Source of the DNA: Nocardioides ginsengisegetis
Lineage (GTDB): Bacteria > Actinomycetota > Actinomycetes > Propionibacteriales > Nocardioidaceae
Assembly: GCF_014138045.1 (NCBI RefSeq)
Contig: NZ_JACGXA010000001.1
Coordinates: 3,209,001-3,273,000 of the forward strand
Reading direction: 5' to 3'
Length of the DNA: 64,000 nucleotides
Below are positions 25,203-35,870 of this stretch, in pieces. Position numbers and translations under genes: made by a program. The notes under the pieces are model-generated. The model was not told the DNA's origin. It searched no databases and saw only the letters and a program-made list of their open reading frames with translations. Positions within the stretch are counted from its first letter, which is position 1. Each line of letters starts with the position of its first letter.

Positions 25203-27003
25203 CGGCCTCCAGCCACTCCAGCTCGAGCTCCTCGCGCTCGGCGGTGACCTCGTTGAGCTCGGCGCTCAGCGCAGCGAGCTTCTCGTAGTCCTGGGCGTGC
25301 TCGGCGATCTGGGCGTTCAGCTCGGTCTCGCGGGCGGAGAGCTTCTCCATCATCTTGTCGAGGCGGGCGAGGTTCTTGCGCGCCGCGCGCTCCTCGGCCG
25401 AGCCGGCCTTCACCCCGGGGGCGGCGGGCTGGGACTGCCCCGAAGTGCCCGCTCGGTCCTCTGGGAGTGCCCCCAACTGCCCGCTCGGCGTGCTGGGAGT
25501 GCCCCCCAGTGCCCCCTCGGCGCGGCGCTCGAGGTACTCGTCGACGCCGCGGGGCAGCATCGAGATCTGTCCGTCGCCCAGGAGCGCCCAGATCGAGTCG
25601 GTGACCCGCTCCAGGAAGTAGCGGTCGTGGGAGACGACGACGAGGGTGCCGGGCCAGCCGTCGAGGAAGTCCTCGAGGACGTTGAGGGTGTCGATGTCGA
25701 GGTCGTTGGTGGGCTCGTCGAGGAGCAGCACGTTGGGCTCGGTCAGCAGCAGCCGCAGCAGCTGGAAGCGGCGGCGCTCGCCACCGGACAGGTCACCGAT
25801 CCGGGCGGTGAGCCGGTCGCCGGTGAACCCGAAGCGCTCCAGCATCGAGGTGGCGGTCAGCTCGGAGCCGTCGAGGGTCTTGGTGACCCGGCGGATCGAC
25901 TCGACCGTCGGCAGCACCCGGCCCTCGGGGTCGAGGTCGTCCAGCGCCTGGGTGAGGTGCTGCATCGCGACGGTCCGGCCCTGCTTCACGCGCCCGGCGG
26001 ACGGCGCCAGCTCACCCGAGATCAGCGACAGCACGGAGGTCTTGCCGGCGCCGTTGACGCCGACGATCCCGACCCGGTCGCCCGGGCCGAGCCGCCAGGT
26101 CGCGTGCGACAGCAGCTTCTTCTCGCCGCGGGCCAGGTCGACGTCCTCGACGTCGATGACGTCCTTGCCGAGCCGCTGGGTCGCGAACTTCTGCAGCTCC
26201 AGCCGGTCGCGCGGCGGCGGCACGTCCTCGATCAGCGCGTTGGCGGCGTCGATGCGGAACTTCGGCTTCGACGTACGGGCCGGCGCGCCGCGGCGCAGCC
26301 AGGCCAGCTCCTTGCGGGCGAGGTTCTGGCGACGGGTCTCCGACGCGGAGGCCTGGCGCTGGCGCTCCGCCTTCGCCAGGACGTACGCCGCGTAGCCACC
26401 CTCGTAGGCGTCCACGACGCCGTCGTGGACCTCCCACGTCGACTGGCAGACCTCGTCGAGGAACCAGCGGTCGTGGGTGACGACCACCATCGCCGAGGTG
26501 CGCTGGGCCATGTGGGCGGCCAGCCACGCGACGGCCTCGACGTCGAGGTGGTTGGTGGGCTCGTCCAGGACGATCAGGTCGTGGTCGCCGAGCAGCAGGG
26601 CGGCCAGCGAGCAGCGGCGGCGCTCGCCACCGGAGAGGCCGAGCACGGCCCGGTCGAGCGAGACGCCCGCGAGCAGCACCTCGACGATCTCGCGGCTGCG
26701 CGGGTCCGCGGCCCACTCGTGGTCGGACATGCCGCCGAGCACGGCCTCGCGGACCGAGTGGGTGTCGACGAGCTCGTCGCCCTGGTGGAGGTAGCCGACG
26801 AGGAGGCCGCGCGTGCGCGAGACCCGGCCGGTGTCGGGCTCCTCGAGCCCGGTCATGATCTCGAGCAGCGTGGTCTTGCCGTCGCCGTTGCGGCCGACGA
26901 TGCCGATCCGCTCCCCCACCGCGATGCCGAGGGAGACCTCGGTGAGCAGCGGGCGGACGCCGTAGGACTTGGAGACGCGCTCGAGGTTGAGGAGGTTGGC
27001 CAT
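25186..27003 (-). CDS. ABC-F family ATPase, Uup-like
   Basis: 605 residues, two ATPase domains without membrane part. Domain 1: Walker A GRNGDGKTT, signature LSGGERRRCS, Walker B DLIVLDEPTNHLD. Domain 2: GVNGAGKTS, LSGGERRRFQ, NVLLLDEPTNDLD. A C-terminal coiled coil (LARLDKMMEKLSARETELNA and beyond) marks the Uup type, which acts on ribosomes or branched DNA. A Gly/Pro/Ser linker before it is encoded by three 32-bp tandem repeats. The ATG shares one base with the ispE stop. Confidence 0.93.
   Translation of the reverse strand: MANLLNLERVSKSYGVRPLLTEVSLGIAVGERIGIVGRNGDGKTTLLEIMTGLEEPDTGRVSRTRGLLVGYLHQGDELVDTHSVREAVLGGMSDHEWAADPRSREIVEVLLAGVSLDRAVLGLSGGERRRCSLAALLLGDHDLIVLDEPTNHLDVEAVAWLAAHMAQRTSAMVVVTHDRWFLDEVCQSTWEVHDGVVDAYEGGYAAYVLAKAERQRQASASETRRQNLARKELAWLRRGAPARTSKPKFRIDAANALIEDVPPPRDRLELQKFATQRLGKDVIDVEDVDLARGEKKLLSHATWRLGPGDRVGIVGVNGAGKTSVLSLISGELAPSAGRVKQGRTVAMQHLTQALDDLDPEGRVLPTVESIRRVTKTLDGSELTATSMLERFGFTGDRLTARIGDLSGGERRRFQLLRLLLTEPNVLLLDEPTNDLDIDTLNVLEDFLDGWPGTLVVVSHDRYFLERVTDSIWALLGDGQISMLPRGVDEYLERRAEGALGGTPSTPSGQLGALPEDRAGTSGQSQPAAPGVKAGSAEERAARKNLARLDKMMEKLSARETELNAQIAEHAQDYEKLAALSAELNEVTAEREELELEWLEAAEALE
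25431..25526. repeat. three tandem 32-bp repeats in the ABC-F linker
   Basis: Units 25431-25462, 25463-25494 and 25495-25526 share the pattern GGGASTGCCCC..ASTGCCC.CTCGG. Since 32 is not a multiple of three, each unit is read in a different frame, giving a low-complexity linker. Confidence 0.85.
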
Positions 27004-27917
27004 CAGCGCGGGTCACCCGAGGTGTCGTAGTGGACGACGTGCGCGCCGGCGACCGGGCCGTTGGCCACGAGCACCACGCTCTCGTCGAGGGAGCCGGCCA
27101 CCGCGCGCGCGTGGTCGCCGGACTCGCAGAGGAAGACGACCGTCGGGCCCGAGCCCGAGACCAGGCCGCGGATCGCGCCGGCGGCCTCGCCGCGCTCGAT
27201 CAGCGCCTCGAGGTCGGGGCGCAGGTCGCACGCGGCGGCCTGGAGGTCGTTGTGGAGCAGCGCGCCGAGCTGGTGCGGGTCGCGCGAGGCCAGGGCCGCG
27301 AGCAGGCCGTCGGCGGCGGGCGGCTCGGCCGGGGCGTCGGGGAACAGCTCGTCGAAGTGGCGGTAGACCTCGGGCGTCGAGAGCCCCTCGGCCGACGGCA
27401 CCACGACCCACCACCACGTGCCGGTGTCGACGACCGGCGTGACGAGCTCGCCGCGCCCGACACCGAGGGCGGTGCCCCCGAACAGCGCAAAAGGTACGTC
27501 GCTCCCGAGCTGCGCGGCCAGGCCGAGCAGGTCGTCGTCGGACGTCTCGGCGTCCCACAACCGGTCGAGGGCGACGAGCGCCGCGGCCGCATCGGCCGAG
27601 CCACCGGCCATCCCACCCGCGACCGGGATCGCCTTGGTGACCAGCACGTCGCCGGTCCGCTCGATCCCGTGGTGGGCCGCGAGCAGGTCGGCCGCGTGGT
27701 CGACGATGTTGTCGCCGTCGGTCGGCACGCTGCCGGGCTCGATGTGGTCGGCGACGGTGATGCCGAAGCGCCAGTCGGGTGCCTCGGCGGCGGTGAGGTC
27801 GTCGTACAGCCCGACGGCCTGGTAGACGGTCACCAGCGGGTGGAAGCCGTCCTCGCGCGGCGCACCGACGCCGAGGTGGAGGTTGATCTTCGCGGGGACC
27901 CGGACGGTCGTCGTCAC
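27003..27917 (-). CDS. ispE: 4-diphosphocytidyl-2-C-methyl-D-erythritol kinase
   Basis: 304 residues. GHMP-family kinase of the MEP isoprenoid pathway, phosphorylating CDP-ME at the 2-hydroxyl. N-terminal [22 protein letters not shown] contains the substrate-binding Lys. The ATP loop is [18 protein letters not shown]. The C-terminal [11 protein letters not shown] is GHMP motif 3. GTG start at 27917 overlaps the rsmA stop by four bases (GTGA); its own stop touches the ABC-F start. The three genes form one operon. Confidence 0.96.
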   Translation of the reverse strand: MTTTVRVPAKINLHLGVGAPREDGFHPLVTVYQAVGLYDDLTAAEAPDWRFGITVADHIEPGSVPTDGDNIVDHAADLLAAHHGIERTGDVLVTKAIPVAGGMAGGSADAAAALVALDRLWDAETSDDDLLGLAAQLGSDVPFALFGGTALGVGRGELVTPVVDTGTWWWVVVPSAEGLSTPEVYRHFDELFPDAPAEPPAADGLLAALASRDPHQLGALLHNDLQAAACDLRPDLEALIERGEAAGAIRGLVSGSGPTVVFLCESGDHARAVAGSLDESVVLVANGPVAGAHVVHYDTSGDPR

Positions 27918-28780
27918 GGCAGCATCAGTCCTTCGGCGATCTTCACGAACGCCTCGACGGGCAGCGCCTCGCCGCGGGTCATCGGGTCGACGCCGGCGTG
28001 CTCGAGGGCCGCGGTCGCGGCCTCGGCGGACCCGGCGAGCTCCCGGAGCGCGCCGCGCAGCGCCTTGCGCCGGTGGGCGAAGGCGGCGTCGACGACGGCG
28101 AAGACCTGCTGGCGGGTGGCGGTGGTGGCGGGCGGCTCGCGCCGGGTCCAGGCGACCAGCCCGGAGTCGACGTTGGGGGCCGGCCAGAAGACGTTGCGGC
28201 CGATCGAGCCGGCCCGCTTCACGTCGGCGAACCAGGCGGCCTTGACCGACGGGACGCCGTACACCTTGGAGCCGGGCTTGGCAGCGAGCCGGTCGGCGAC
28301 CTCGGCCTGCACCATGACCAGCCCCTTCTCCAGCGACGGGAGCAGGGTCAGCATGTGCAGCAGCACCGGCACCGAGACGTTGTAGGGCAGGTTGGCGACC
28401 AGCGCGGTCGGGGGTGGCCCGGGGACCTCCTCGATGCGCATGGCATCGGCGAGGACGACCTCGAAGGCGTCGGCCTGGCCGGGGGCGTACTCCGCGATCG
28501 TGGCCGGGAGCCGCTCGGCGAGCTTGGGGTCGACCTCGATCGCGACCACGCGTCCGGCGACCTCCAGCAGGGCCAGGGTCAGCGACCCGAGGCCGGGACC
28601 GATCTCCACGACGACGTCGGCGGGCGTCACGTGGGACTCCCGGACGATCCGGCGGACCGTGTTGGCGTCGATGACGAAGTTCTGGCCGCGCTGCTTGGTG
28701 GGACGCAGGTCGAGCTCGGCGGCGAGCTGACGCACGTCCGCCGGCCCGAGGAGTCTCGGGCCGGCGGAGGTGTCAGACAT
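27914..28780 (-). CDS. rsmA: 16S rRNA dimethyladenosine transferase
   Basis: 288 residues. Dimethylates two adjacent adenines near the 3' end of 16S rRNA. The N-terminus has [21 protein letters not shown] motif I is [29 protein letters not shown] is the catalytic NLPY motif; and [14 protein letters not shown] is in the C-terminal domain. First gene of the rsmA-ispE-ABC-F operon, downstream of rpfB as in mycobacteria. Confidence 0.97.
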   Translation of the reverse strand: MSDTSAGPRLLGPADVRQLAAELDLRPTKQRGQNFVIDANTVRRIVRESHVTPADVVVEIGPGLGSLTLALLEVAGRVVAIEVDPKLAERLPATIAEYAPGQADAFEVVLADAMRIEEVPGPPPTALVANLPYNVSVPVLLHMLTLLPSLEKGLVMVQAEVADRLAAKPGSKVYGVPSVKAAWFADVKRAGSIGRNVFWPAPNVDSGLVAWTRREPPATTATRQQVFAVVDAAFAHRRKALRGALRELAGSAEAATAALEHAGVDPMTRGEALPVEAFVKIAEGLMLP

Positions 28781-28810
28781 GGCGCCCAGCGTAGGGGGCG
28801 GGGTGGAGGC

Positions 28811-30154
<1,344 letters not shown>

Positions 30155-30230
30155 TCAGCGGGACCCGACTGACGAGTAACGTGAGCAGGCTCTCGATGGC
30201 AAAAAGCGTCCGATAATCGGTGCTCGCCGT

Positions 30231-31136
30231 CTACCAGTGCCCGCCGAACGCAACGTCGGTGTTGGCGTCGACGGCCGCGCAGAGCGCCTCGAGGTCCTCG
30301 CCGCGGACCTCGGCCATCGCCCGCATCGTCACCGGCACGAGGTACGACGCGTTGGGTCGTCCGCGCCAGGGCGTCGGCGTCAGGTAGGGGGCGTCGGTCT
30401 CGACGAGGACCCGGTCCTGCGGAGTGATCGCGAGCGCGTCCCGCAGCGGCTGGGCGTTCTTGAACGTCACCGTGCCGGCGAAGGACAGGTGCGCGCCGCG
30501 GTCCAGGCAGGCCCGGGCGACGTCGGGGTCGCCGGAGAAGCAGTGCATCACCCAACGGTCGGGCGCCCCCTCCTCGTCGATGATCCGCAGCACGTCGTCG
30601 TGGGCGTCGCGGTCGTGGATCACCAGGGTCTTGTCGAGGCGCCGGGCCAGGTCGATGTGGCGGCGGAACGACTCCTCCTGGGCGGCCCGGCCGTCCTCGC
30701 CGGTGCGGAACGTGTCGAGCCCCGTCTCCCCCACGGCGCGCACCTTGTCGTGCGCCTGCGCCAGCGCCTCGATCTCGGCCATCGCCTCGTCGAGCGTGCC
30801 GGCGGCCGCGTGGCGGGGCGCCTCGTTGGGGTGCAGGGCGACGCCGGCGACGAGGGCGTCGTACGTGCGGGCGGCCTCGACGGCCCAGCGGGCGCCCGGG
30901 AGGTCGCAGCCGATCTGCACGATGCGGGGTACGCCGACGGCGGCCGCGGCCCGCAGCGCCTCCTCGGTCGAGAACCAGCCGTCGGGGTGGTCGGCGTCGG
31001 CGATGTCGAGGTGGCAGTGGTTGTCCACGACCGGGTGCGGCAGCGGCTCGGGGGCCGGCGGGCGCTCGCGGTCGCGGCGGCTGCCGGACTTCTCCTCGGT
31101 GCCGGCGCGGGCGCGGGTCGGGCGGTCGACGCTCAT
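30231..31136 (-). CDS. tatD: TatD family metal-dependent hydrolase
   Basis: 301 residues. TIM-barrel nuclease/hydrolase: VDNHCHLDIADADHPDG (metal His-x-His), AVGETGLDTFRTG, LVIHDRDAHDD, MHCFSGDPDVA and LVETDAPYLTP carry the metal ligands. The N-terminal 40 residues are a basic extension. ATG 31136 overlaps the upstream hydrolase stop (ATGA). The usual neighbour metG (methionyl-tRNA synthetase) is absent here. Confidence 0.92.
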   Translation of the reverse strand: MSVDRPTRARAGTEEKSGSRRDRERPPAPEPLPHPVVDNHCHLDIADADHPDGWFSTEEALRAAAAVGVPRIVQIGCDLPGARWAVEAARTYDALVAGVALHPNEAPRHAAAGTLDEAMAEIEALAQAHDKVRAVGETGLDTFRTGEDGRAAQEESFRRHIDLARRLDKTLVIHDRDAHDDVLRIIDEEGAPDRWVMHCFSGDPDVARACLDRGAHLSFAGTVTFKNAQPLRDALAITPQDRVLVETDAPYLTPTPWRGRPNASYLVPVTMRAMAEVRGEDLEALCAAVDANTDVAFGGHW

Positions 31137-31969
31137 GCGGTGATTCTCTCGAGGACGTGGCGGGCGAGCTCCTCGGGCGCCTGGGTCGGGATCCAGTGGC
31201 TCACGCCGGGGAGCACGACGAGCCGGTAGTCGCCGTCGACCCAGTCGGCGGTGCACTCGACGGTGGACCGCAGCACCGCGGAGTCGGCGTCGCCCCAGAC
31301 CAGGGTGGTCGGCACGGCGACCCGCCGAGAGACCGCGCCGGGTCGGGTGAACGGCATCGCGCGGTACCAGTTCAGCGCCCCGGTCAGCGCGCCCTGCTCG
31401 ACGATCTCGCGGCGGAACGTCGCGATCTCCTCGGGCGTCATGCCGCCGTCGGCGAAGGCCCGCTCCATCGGCCCGCCGGCCCGCCGAGCGAGCAGCTCGG
31501 GGACCCGCGGCAGCTGGAAGGCGAGCATGTACCAGGACGCGAGGCCCTGGCGGGACCGCGTCATCGCCCGGGCGAAGGCCGCATTGTGCGGCACGGCGAC
31601 GGCCGTCAGGGTGCGGACGAGTTCGGGGCCCTCGGCGGCCAGCAGGTAGCCGACGGCGGCGCCCCAGTCGTGCCCCACGACGTGCACCGGGCGGCCGACC
31701 TCGGCGATCAGGGCCGCGGCGTCGTCCACCAGCAGCGGCAGCGTGTAGTCGCGGCGGCGACGCGGCCGGGCGCCGGCCGAGTAGCCGCGCTGGTCGGGCG
31801 CGACGGTCCGGAAGCCCTGCGCGTGCAGGAGCGGTGCGACGTGCCGCCAGGTGCTGGCGCGCTCGGGGAAGCCGTGCAGGAGCAGGACGGGGGTGCCGTC
31901 GAGCGGCCCCTCGTCGCGGACGTCGAAGGTCAGCCCGTCGTGGAGGTACGACGTGACGCGCCCGCTCAT
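31133..31969 (-). CDS. alpha/beta hydrolase, epoxide-hydrolase-like
   Basis: 278 residues. Oxyanion region LLLHGFPERASTW, nucleophile elbow VVGHDWGAAVGY with Asp as nucleophile (the sequence found in epoxide hydrolases and dehalogenases), acid residue near VWGDADSAV, and catalytic His in LPGVSHWIPTQAPEE. Coupled by ATGA overlaps to rsmI before it and tatD after it. Confidence 0.88.
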   Translation of the reverse strand: MSGRVTSYLHDGLTFDVRDEGPLDGTPVLLLHGFPERASTWRHVAPLLHAQGFRTVAPDQRGYSAGARPRRRRDYTLPLLVDDAAALIAEVGRPVHVVGHDWGAAVGYLLAAEGPELVRTLTAVAVPHNAAFARAMTRSRQGLASWYMLAFQLPRVPELLARRAGGPMERAFADGGMTPEEIATFRREIVEQGALTGALNWYRAMPFTRPGAVSRRVAVPTTLVWGDADSAVLRSTVECTADWVDGDYRLVVLPGVSHWIPTQAPEELARHVLERITA

Positions 31970-32808
31970 GCCCCGTGCACCAGGTTGTAGACCTCGCGCT
32001 TGGGCACGCCGGCCAGCTTCGCCACCTCCACGATCGCCTCCTTGCGGGGCATCCCGGACCCCTCGCGGTCGGCGACGGCGGCGAGCAGGCTGGCCGCGTC
32101 GTTGGCGACACCGGCCGCCTCCGGGGCCCCGGACACGACGATGGTGACCTCGCCGCGCACGCCCTCGGCGGCCCACGCCACGAGGTCGTCGAGCGGCCCG
32201 CGGCGTACCTCCTCGTGGGTCTTGGTGAGCTCGCGGCAGACCGCGGCCGCCCGGTCGCCGCCGAGGGCCTCGGCCATCGCGGCCAGCGCGGCCTCGGTGC
32301 GGTGCGGCGCCTCGAAGAAGACCATCGTGCGCTCCTCCTTCGCCAGCCCGGCGAGGCGGCGCGAGCGCTCGCCCGCCTTGCGCGGCAGGAAGCCCTCGAA
32401 GCAGAACCGGTCGACGGGCAGCCCGGAGACCGCGAGCGCGGTGAGCACGGCGGACGGACCGGGCACGGCGGTCACGAGCACGTCGGCCTCGACCGCGGCG
32501 GCCACCAGCCGGTAGCCGGGGTCCGAGACGCTGGGCATCCCCGCGTCGGTGACGAGCAGGACCCGCTCGCCGGCGAGCAAAGCGTCGAGCAGGACGGGCG
32601 TGCGGGCGGTCTCGTTGCCCTCGAAGTAGGACACGACGCGACCGGTGATCGTGACCCCGAGGTCCGAGGTGAGCCGCTTGAGCCGGCGCGTGTCCTCGGC
32701 CGCCACGACGTCGGCGGTGGCGAGCTCCTCGGCCAGCCGAGGCGGGGCGTCGCCCACGCGACCGATCGGGGTCGCGGCGAGGACGAGCACGCCGGGTTCG
32801 GGAGTCAC
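31966..32808 (-). CDS. rsmI: 16S rRNA (cytidine-2'-O)-methyltransferase
   Basis: 280 residues. Tetrapyrrole-methylase fold acting on C1402 of 16S rRNA. Visible: VLAATPIGRVGD, VAAEDTRRLKRL, VSYFEGNE, LVTDAGMPSVSDPGYRLV, VPGPSAVLTALAVSGLP and FEGFLPRKAGER, in the usual order for RsmI. GTG start at 32808, six bases after CATGAT, so the operon rsmI-hydrolase-tatD may begin leaderless. Divergent from pmt. Confidence 0.96.
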   Translation of the reverse strand: MTPEPGVLVLAATPIGRVGDAPPRLAEELATADVVAAEDTRRLKRLTSDLGVTITGRVVSYFEGNETARTPVLLDALLAGERVLLVTDAGMPSVSDPGYRLVAAAVEADVLVTAVPGPSAVLTALAVSGLPVDRFCFEGFLPRKAGERSRRLAGLAKEERTMVFFEAPHRTEAALAAMAEALGGDRAAAVCRELTKTHEEVRRGPLDDLVAWAAEGVRGEVTIVVSGAPEAAGVANDAASLLAAVADREGSGMPRKEAIVEVAKLAGVPKREVYNLVHGA

Positions 32809-32843
32809 GGACCGATCATGGCAGGGACGTATTGTTCACCCCC

Positions 32844-34481
32844 GTGACGACCCCCGCGCCGACCGCCCGCCGGGCGATCCCTTCCGCGTGGGTCCGGGCC
32901 CGGGCCGCCGTGGACTTCGAGGACCCCGTCGTCGGCTGGGCGTCCGCGATCGCGGTCATGCTCTTCTCGTTCTTCCTGCGCGTGTGGCACCTCGGGTCGC
33001 CGCACGAGTTCGAGTTCGACGAGACCTACTACGCCAAGGACGCCTGGTCGCTGGCGCACTTCGGCTACGTCCGGGACTACCAGCCCAACGCCAACGCGCA
33101 GATCCTCGACGGCCACACCATGGACCAGTGGAAGGACGGTCCGTCGATGATCGTCCACCCCGAGGTCGGCAAGTGGCTGATCGCGATGGGCGAGAAGGCC
33201 TTCGGCATGGACCCGTTCGGCTGGCGGATCGCGGCCGCGGTCGTCGGCTCGCTGATGATCCTGGTGATGTGCCGGCTGGCCCGCCGGATCACCGGCTCGA
33301 CCGCGCTCGGGCTGGTCGCCGGCCTGCTGCTGAGCTTCGACGGCCTGCAGTTCGTGCTGTCCCGGCTGGCGCTGCTCGACATCTTCGTCGCCTTCTTCGT
33401 GCTCTGCGGGGTGGCCTGCCTGGTCAACGACCGCTTCTGGCTGCGCGCCCGGATCGCCCGGCTCCAGCCCGAGCCCGTGACCGGCGGCGGCTGGGGTCCG
33501 GTGCGCCGGGTGCTGTTCCGGCCGTGGCTGCTGCTCGGCGGCATCACCTGGGGTCTCGCGCTCGGCAGCAAGTGGGAGGCGGCCTACCCGCTCGCGGCGT
33601 TCGGCGTGCTCACCTGGCTGTGGAGCGCCGGCGCGCGGCGCTCGTTCGGCGTCCGCTGGCCGGTCCTGAAGGCGGCCGTGGTCGACGGCATCCCGGCGTT
33701 CGTGCAGGTCGTGATGGTGGCCCTGGTCGTGTACGTCGCGTCGTGGACCGGCTGGCTGATCCACGCCCAGGAGTACGAGACGCACCTGTCGGCCACGCAG
33801 TACACCCACTACGCCGGTGGCAAGGACTGGCCGACGCGGGACCAGAAGGACGCCTCGGGATTCGGGGAGGTCGTGCAGTCGCTCGACTCGCTCGCGCACT
33901 ACCACCGCGACGTCTACATGTTCCACACCCACTTCCTGAACGACTCGACGCACACCTACGCCTCGAAGCCGTCGGGCTGGCTGCTCCTCAACCGGCCGGT
34001 CGGCGTCGCCGCCGACGTCGACATCAAGCCCGGCACCCAGGGCTGCCACGCCTCGCCCGACAGCGACTGCCTGCGGCAGGTGCTGCTGATCGGCACCCCC
34101 GCGATCTGGTGGGCCGGGATCCTCGCGCTGCTCTACGCCGTGGCGACCTGGGTCGGCGGCCGCGACTGGCGCTTCGGGATCGCCGTCGTCGGCACCGCCT
34201 CGACCTGGCTGCCGTGGCTGCAGTACGACGACCGGCCTATCTTCCTGTTCTACGAGGTCGTGACGCTGCCGTTCGTGGTGCTCGCGCTGACGCTGGCGAT
34301 GGGCAAGATGATCGGGACCTCGACGCAGCCCTCGCCGCGGCGCACGGCCGGGGTGATCGCGGCCGGGTCCTACTTCGTGATCGCGCTGATCAACTTCGCG
34401 TGGTTCTGGCCGATCTTCACCAACCAGCTCCTGACCCACTCAGAGTGGCTGGACCGGATCTGGTTCCAGCGCTGGGTCTAG
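32844..34481 (+). CDS. pmt: dolichyl-phosphate-mannose protein O-mannosyltransferase
   Basis: 545 residues, about ten membrane segments. GT39 family: the first loop FEFDETYYAKDAWSLA holds the catalytic acidic pair, and VHPEVGKWLIA follows. The C-terminal cytosolic/loop part contains YDDRPIFLFYEVVTLPF. Homologous in position and sequence type to mycobacterial Rv1002c, which mannosylates exported proteins using polyprenyl-phosphate mannose. GTG 32844 chosen (TTG 32832 alternative). Its stop interlocks with the convergent SDR stop via CTAG. Confidence 0.94.
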   Translation: MTTPAPTARRAIPSAWVRARAAVDFEDPVVGWASAIAVMLFSFFLRVWHLGSPHEFEFDETYYAKDAWSLAHFGYVRDYQPNANAQILDGHTMDQWKDGPSMIVHPEVGKWLIAMGEKAFGMDPFGWRIAAAVVGSLMILVMCRLARRITGSTALGLVAGLLLSFDGLQFVLSRLALLDIFVAFFVLCGVACLVNDRFWLRARIARLQPEPVTGGGWGPVRRVLFRPWLLLGGITWGLALGSKWEAAYPLAAFGVLTWLWSAGARRSFGVRWPVLKAAVVDGIPAFVQVVMVALVVYVASWTGWLIHAQEYETHLSATQYTHYAGGKDWPTRDQKDASGFGEVVQSLDSLAHYHRDVYMFHTHFLNDSTHTYASKPSGWLLLNRPVGVAADVDIKPGTQGCHASPDSDCLRQVLLIGTPAIWWAGILALLYAVATWVGGRDWRFGIAVVGTASTWLPWLQYDDRPIFLFYEVVTLPFVVLALTLAMGKMIGTSTQPSPRRTAGVIAAGSYFVIALINFAWFWPIFTNQLLTHSEWLDRIWFQRWV

Positions 34482-35431
34482 AGCCCCAGGCTCTCCTCCA
34501 CCCAGGTCCACATCCGGTCGCGCTCGGCGGCGTCGGTGCGGGTGCGGGGCAGCAGGTGGGTGGGCCGGGCGCGCCGGTCGTGCCACAGCAGTCCCCCGGG
34601 CGGGGCCGGCTCGGCGGCCGCGACCCAGACCGTGGTGTCGGCGCCGCCCGCAGCGTCACGGAGCAGCGGCCCGGTGACCTTGTGGAAGGTCGGCAGCGAG
34701 TCGACGACGCCCGGGGTGTCGGCCCAGCCGGGGTGGGTGGCGTGCACGTCGATGCCGTCCCAGCGGTCCTGCAGGACGGGCAGGAGCTCGACCTGGGCGC
34801 GTTTGCTCCGGGCGTAGGCCGTCGTGGGTGAGTAGTCGCCGGTGAGGTACTCCGGGTCGTCGGCCCGCAGCCGCTGGCCGTACATCCCGCCGCTGGTCAC
34901 CAGCACCGTCCGGCCGCCGGCCATCCGGTCGCGGAGCAGCTCGGTCATCAGCACCGGCCCGAGGACGTGCAGCGCCATGGTCAGCTCGTGGCCCTGCGCC
35001 GACTCGGTGCGCTCGGGCGGCATGGCCCCGGCGTTGTGCACCAGCACGTCGAGGCGGCCGGCGTCGAGCTCGCCCGCGAAGCGTCGTACGTCGTCGAGGT
35101 CGCCCACGTCGCACCGGTCGACGTGCAGCCGGGCGCCCGGGACCCGGCCGGCGATCTGGCGCACGACCCGGCCGCCCTTGTCGGGGTCGCGCACCACCAG
35201 CCGCACCTCGGCGCCGAGCGCCGCGAGGCCCTCGGCGGTCGCGAGGCCGAGCCCGGAGGTCGCGCCGGTGACCGCGACGACCTTGCCGGCCATCGAGCCG
35301 AGGGTCGGGTCGGCGGGCCAGGTCGGCAGGTGCCGGCGCACGGCGAGACCGACCCGCGTGTAGCCGGGCGCGACCGTCCGGTCCAGGGCGGTGTCCAGGC
35401 CGGCGGACAGGACACGCACGAAGGGCTGCAT
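34478..35431 (-). CDS. SDR family oxidoreductase (retinol-dehydrogenase-like)
   Basis: 317 residues. An N-terminal extension of about 50 residues precedes VAVTGATSGLGLAT. Then HNAGAMPPERTES, TSGGMYGQRL (catalytic Ser) and YARSKRAQVELLP (Tyr/Lys). The extension and the overall pattern resemble dehydrogenase/reductase members acting on lipophilic substrates. ATG 35431 lies seven bases after TACCGT, possibly leaderless. Confidence 0.86.
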   Translation of the reverse strand: MQPFVRVLSAGLDTALDRTVAPGYTRVGLAVRRHLPTWPADPTLGSMAGKVVAVTGATSGLGLATAEGLAALGAEVRLVVRDPDKGGRVVRQIAGRVPGARLHVDRCDVGDLDDVRRFAGELDAGRLDVLVHNAGAMPPERTESAQGHELTMALHVLGPVLMTELLRDRMAGGRTVLVTSGGMYGQRLRADDPEYLTGDYSPTTAYARSKRAQVELLPVLQDRWDGIDVHATHPGWADTPGVVDSLPTFHKVTGPLLRDAAGGADTTVWVAAAEPAPPGGLLWHDRRARPTHLLPRTRTDAAERDRMWTWVEESLGL

Positions 35432-35456
35432 GCCGGCGACGGTAGCCGGTGGCACC

Positions 35457-35870
35457 ATGGCGCCGGTGACCTCGTGGACCCCCGACTGGGACGACTTCCC
35501 GCCCGACCTGCTGGCGTTCTGGACCGAGCGGCACCTGTGCACGCTCACGACCATCCGCCCCGACGGACGTCCGCACGTCGTGCCCGTCGGCGTCGCGCTC
35601 GACCGCGACGAGCGCTGCGCCTGGGTGATCACCGGCGGCTCGTCGCGCAAGGCCGCGCACCTCGCCTCGCCGGGGCCGGTGGCCGCGTGCCAGGTCGACC
35701 GGGCCCGCTGGTCGACGCTCGAGGGCACGGGCGTGGTCGTCGCCGACCCGGCGTCGGTGGCGCGGGCGGTCGCGATGTACGCCGCGCGCTACAAGGTCCC
35801 CCGCGAGAACCCGAGCCGGGTCGCGATCCGGATCGAGGTCACCCGGATCCTGTCCTCGCGGAGGGTGTGA
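35457..35870 (+). CDS. PPOX-type F420/FMN-dependent split-barrel protein
   Basis: 137 residues. Flavin/F420 split-barrel pattern: LLAFWTERHLCTLTTIRPDGRPHVVPVGV, then SSRKAAHLASPGPVAACQVD and WSTLEGTGVVVADP. Substrate unknown. ATG 35457 or GTG 35466. The stop overlaps the next GTG (GTGA), so it is coupled to the isochorismatase-like gene. Confidence 0.85.
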   Translation: MAPVTSWTPDWDDFPPDLLAFWTERHLCTLTTIRPDGRPHVVPVGVALDRDERCAWVITGGSSRKAAHLASPGPVAACQVDRARWSTLEGTGVVVADPASVARAVAMYAARYKVPRENPSRVAIRIEVTRILSSRRV

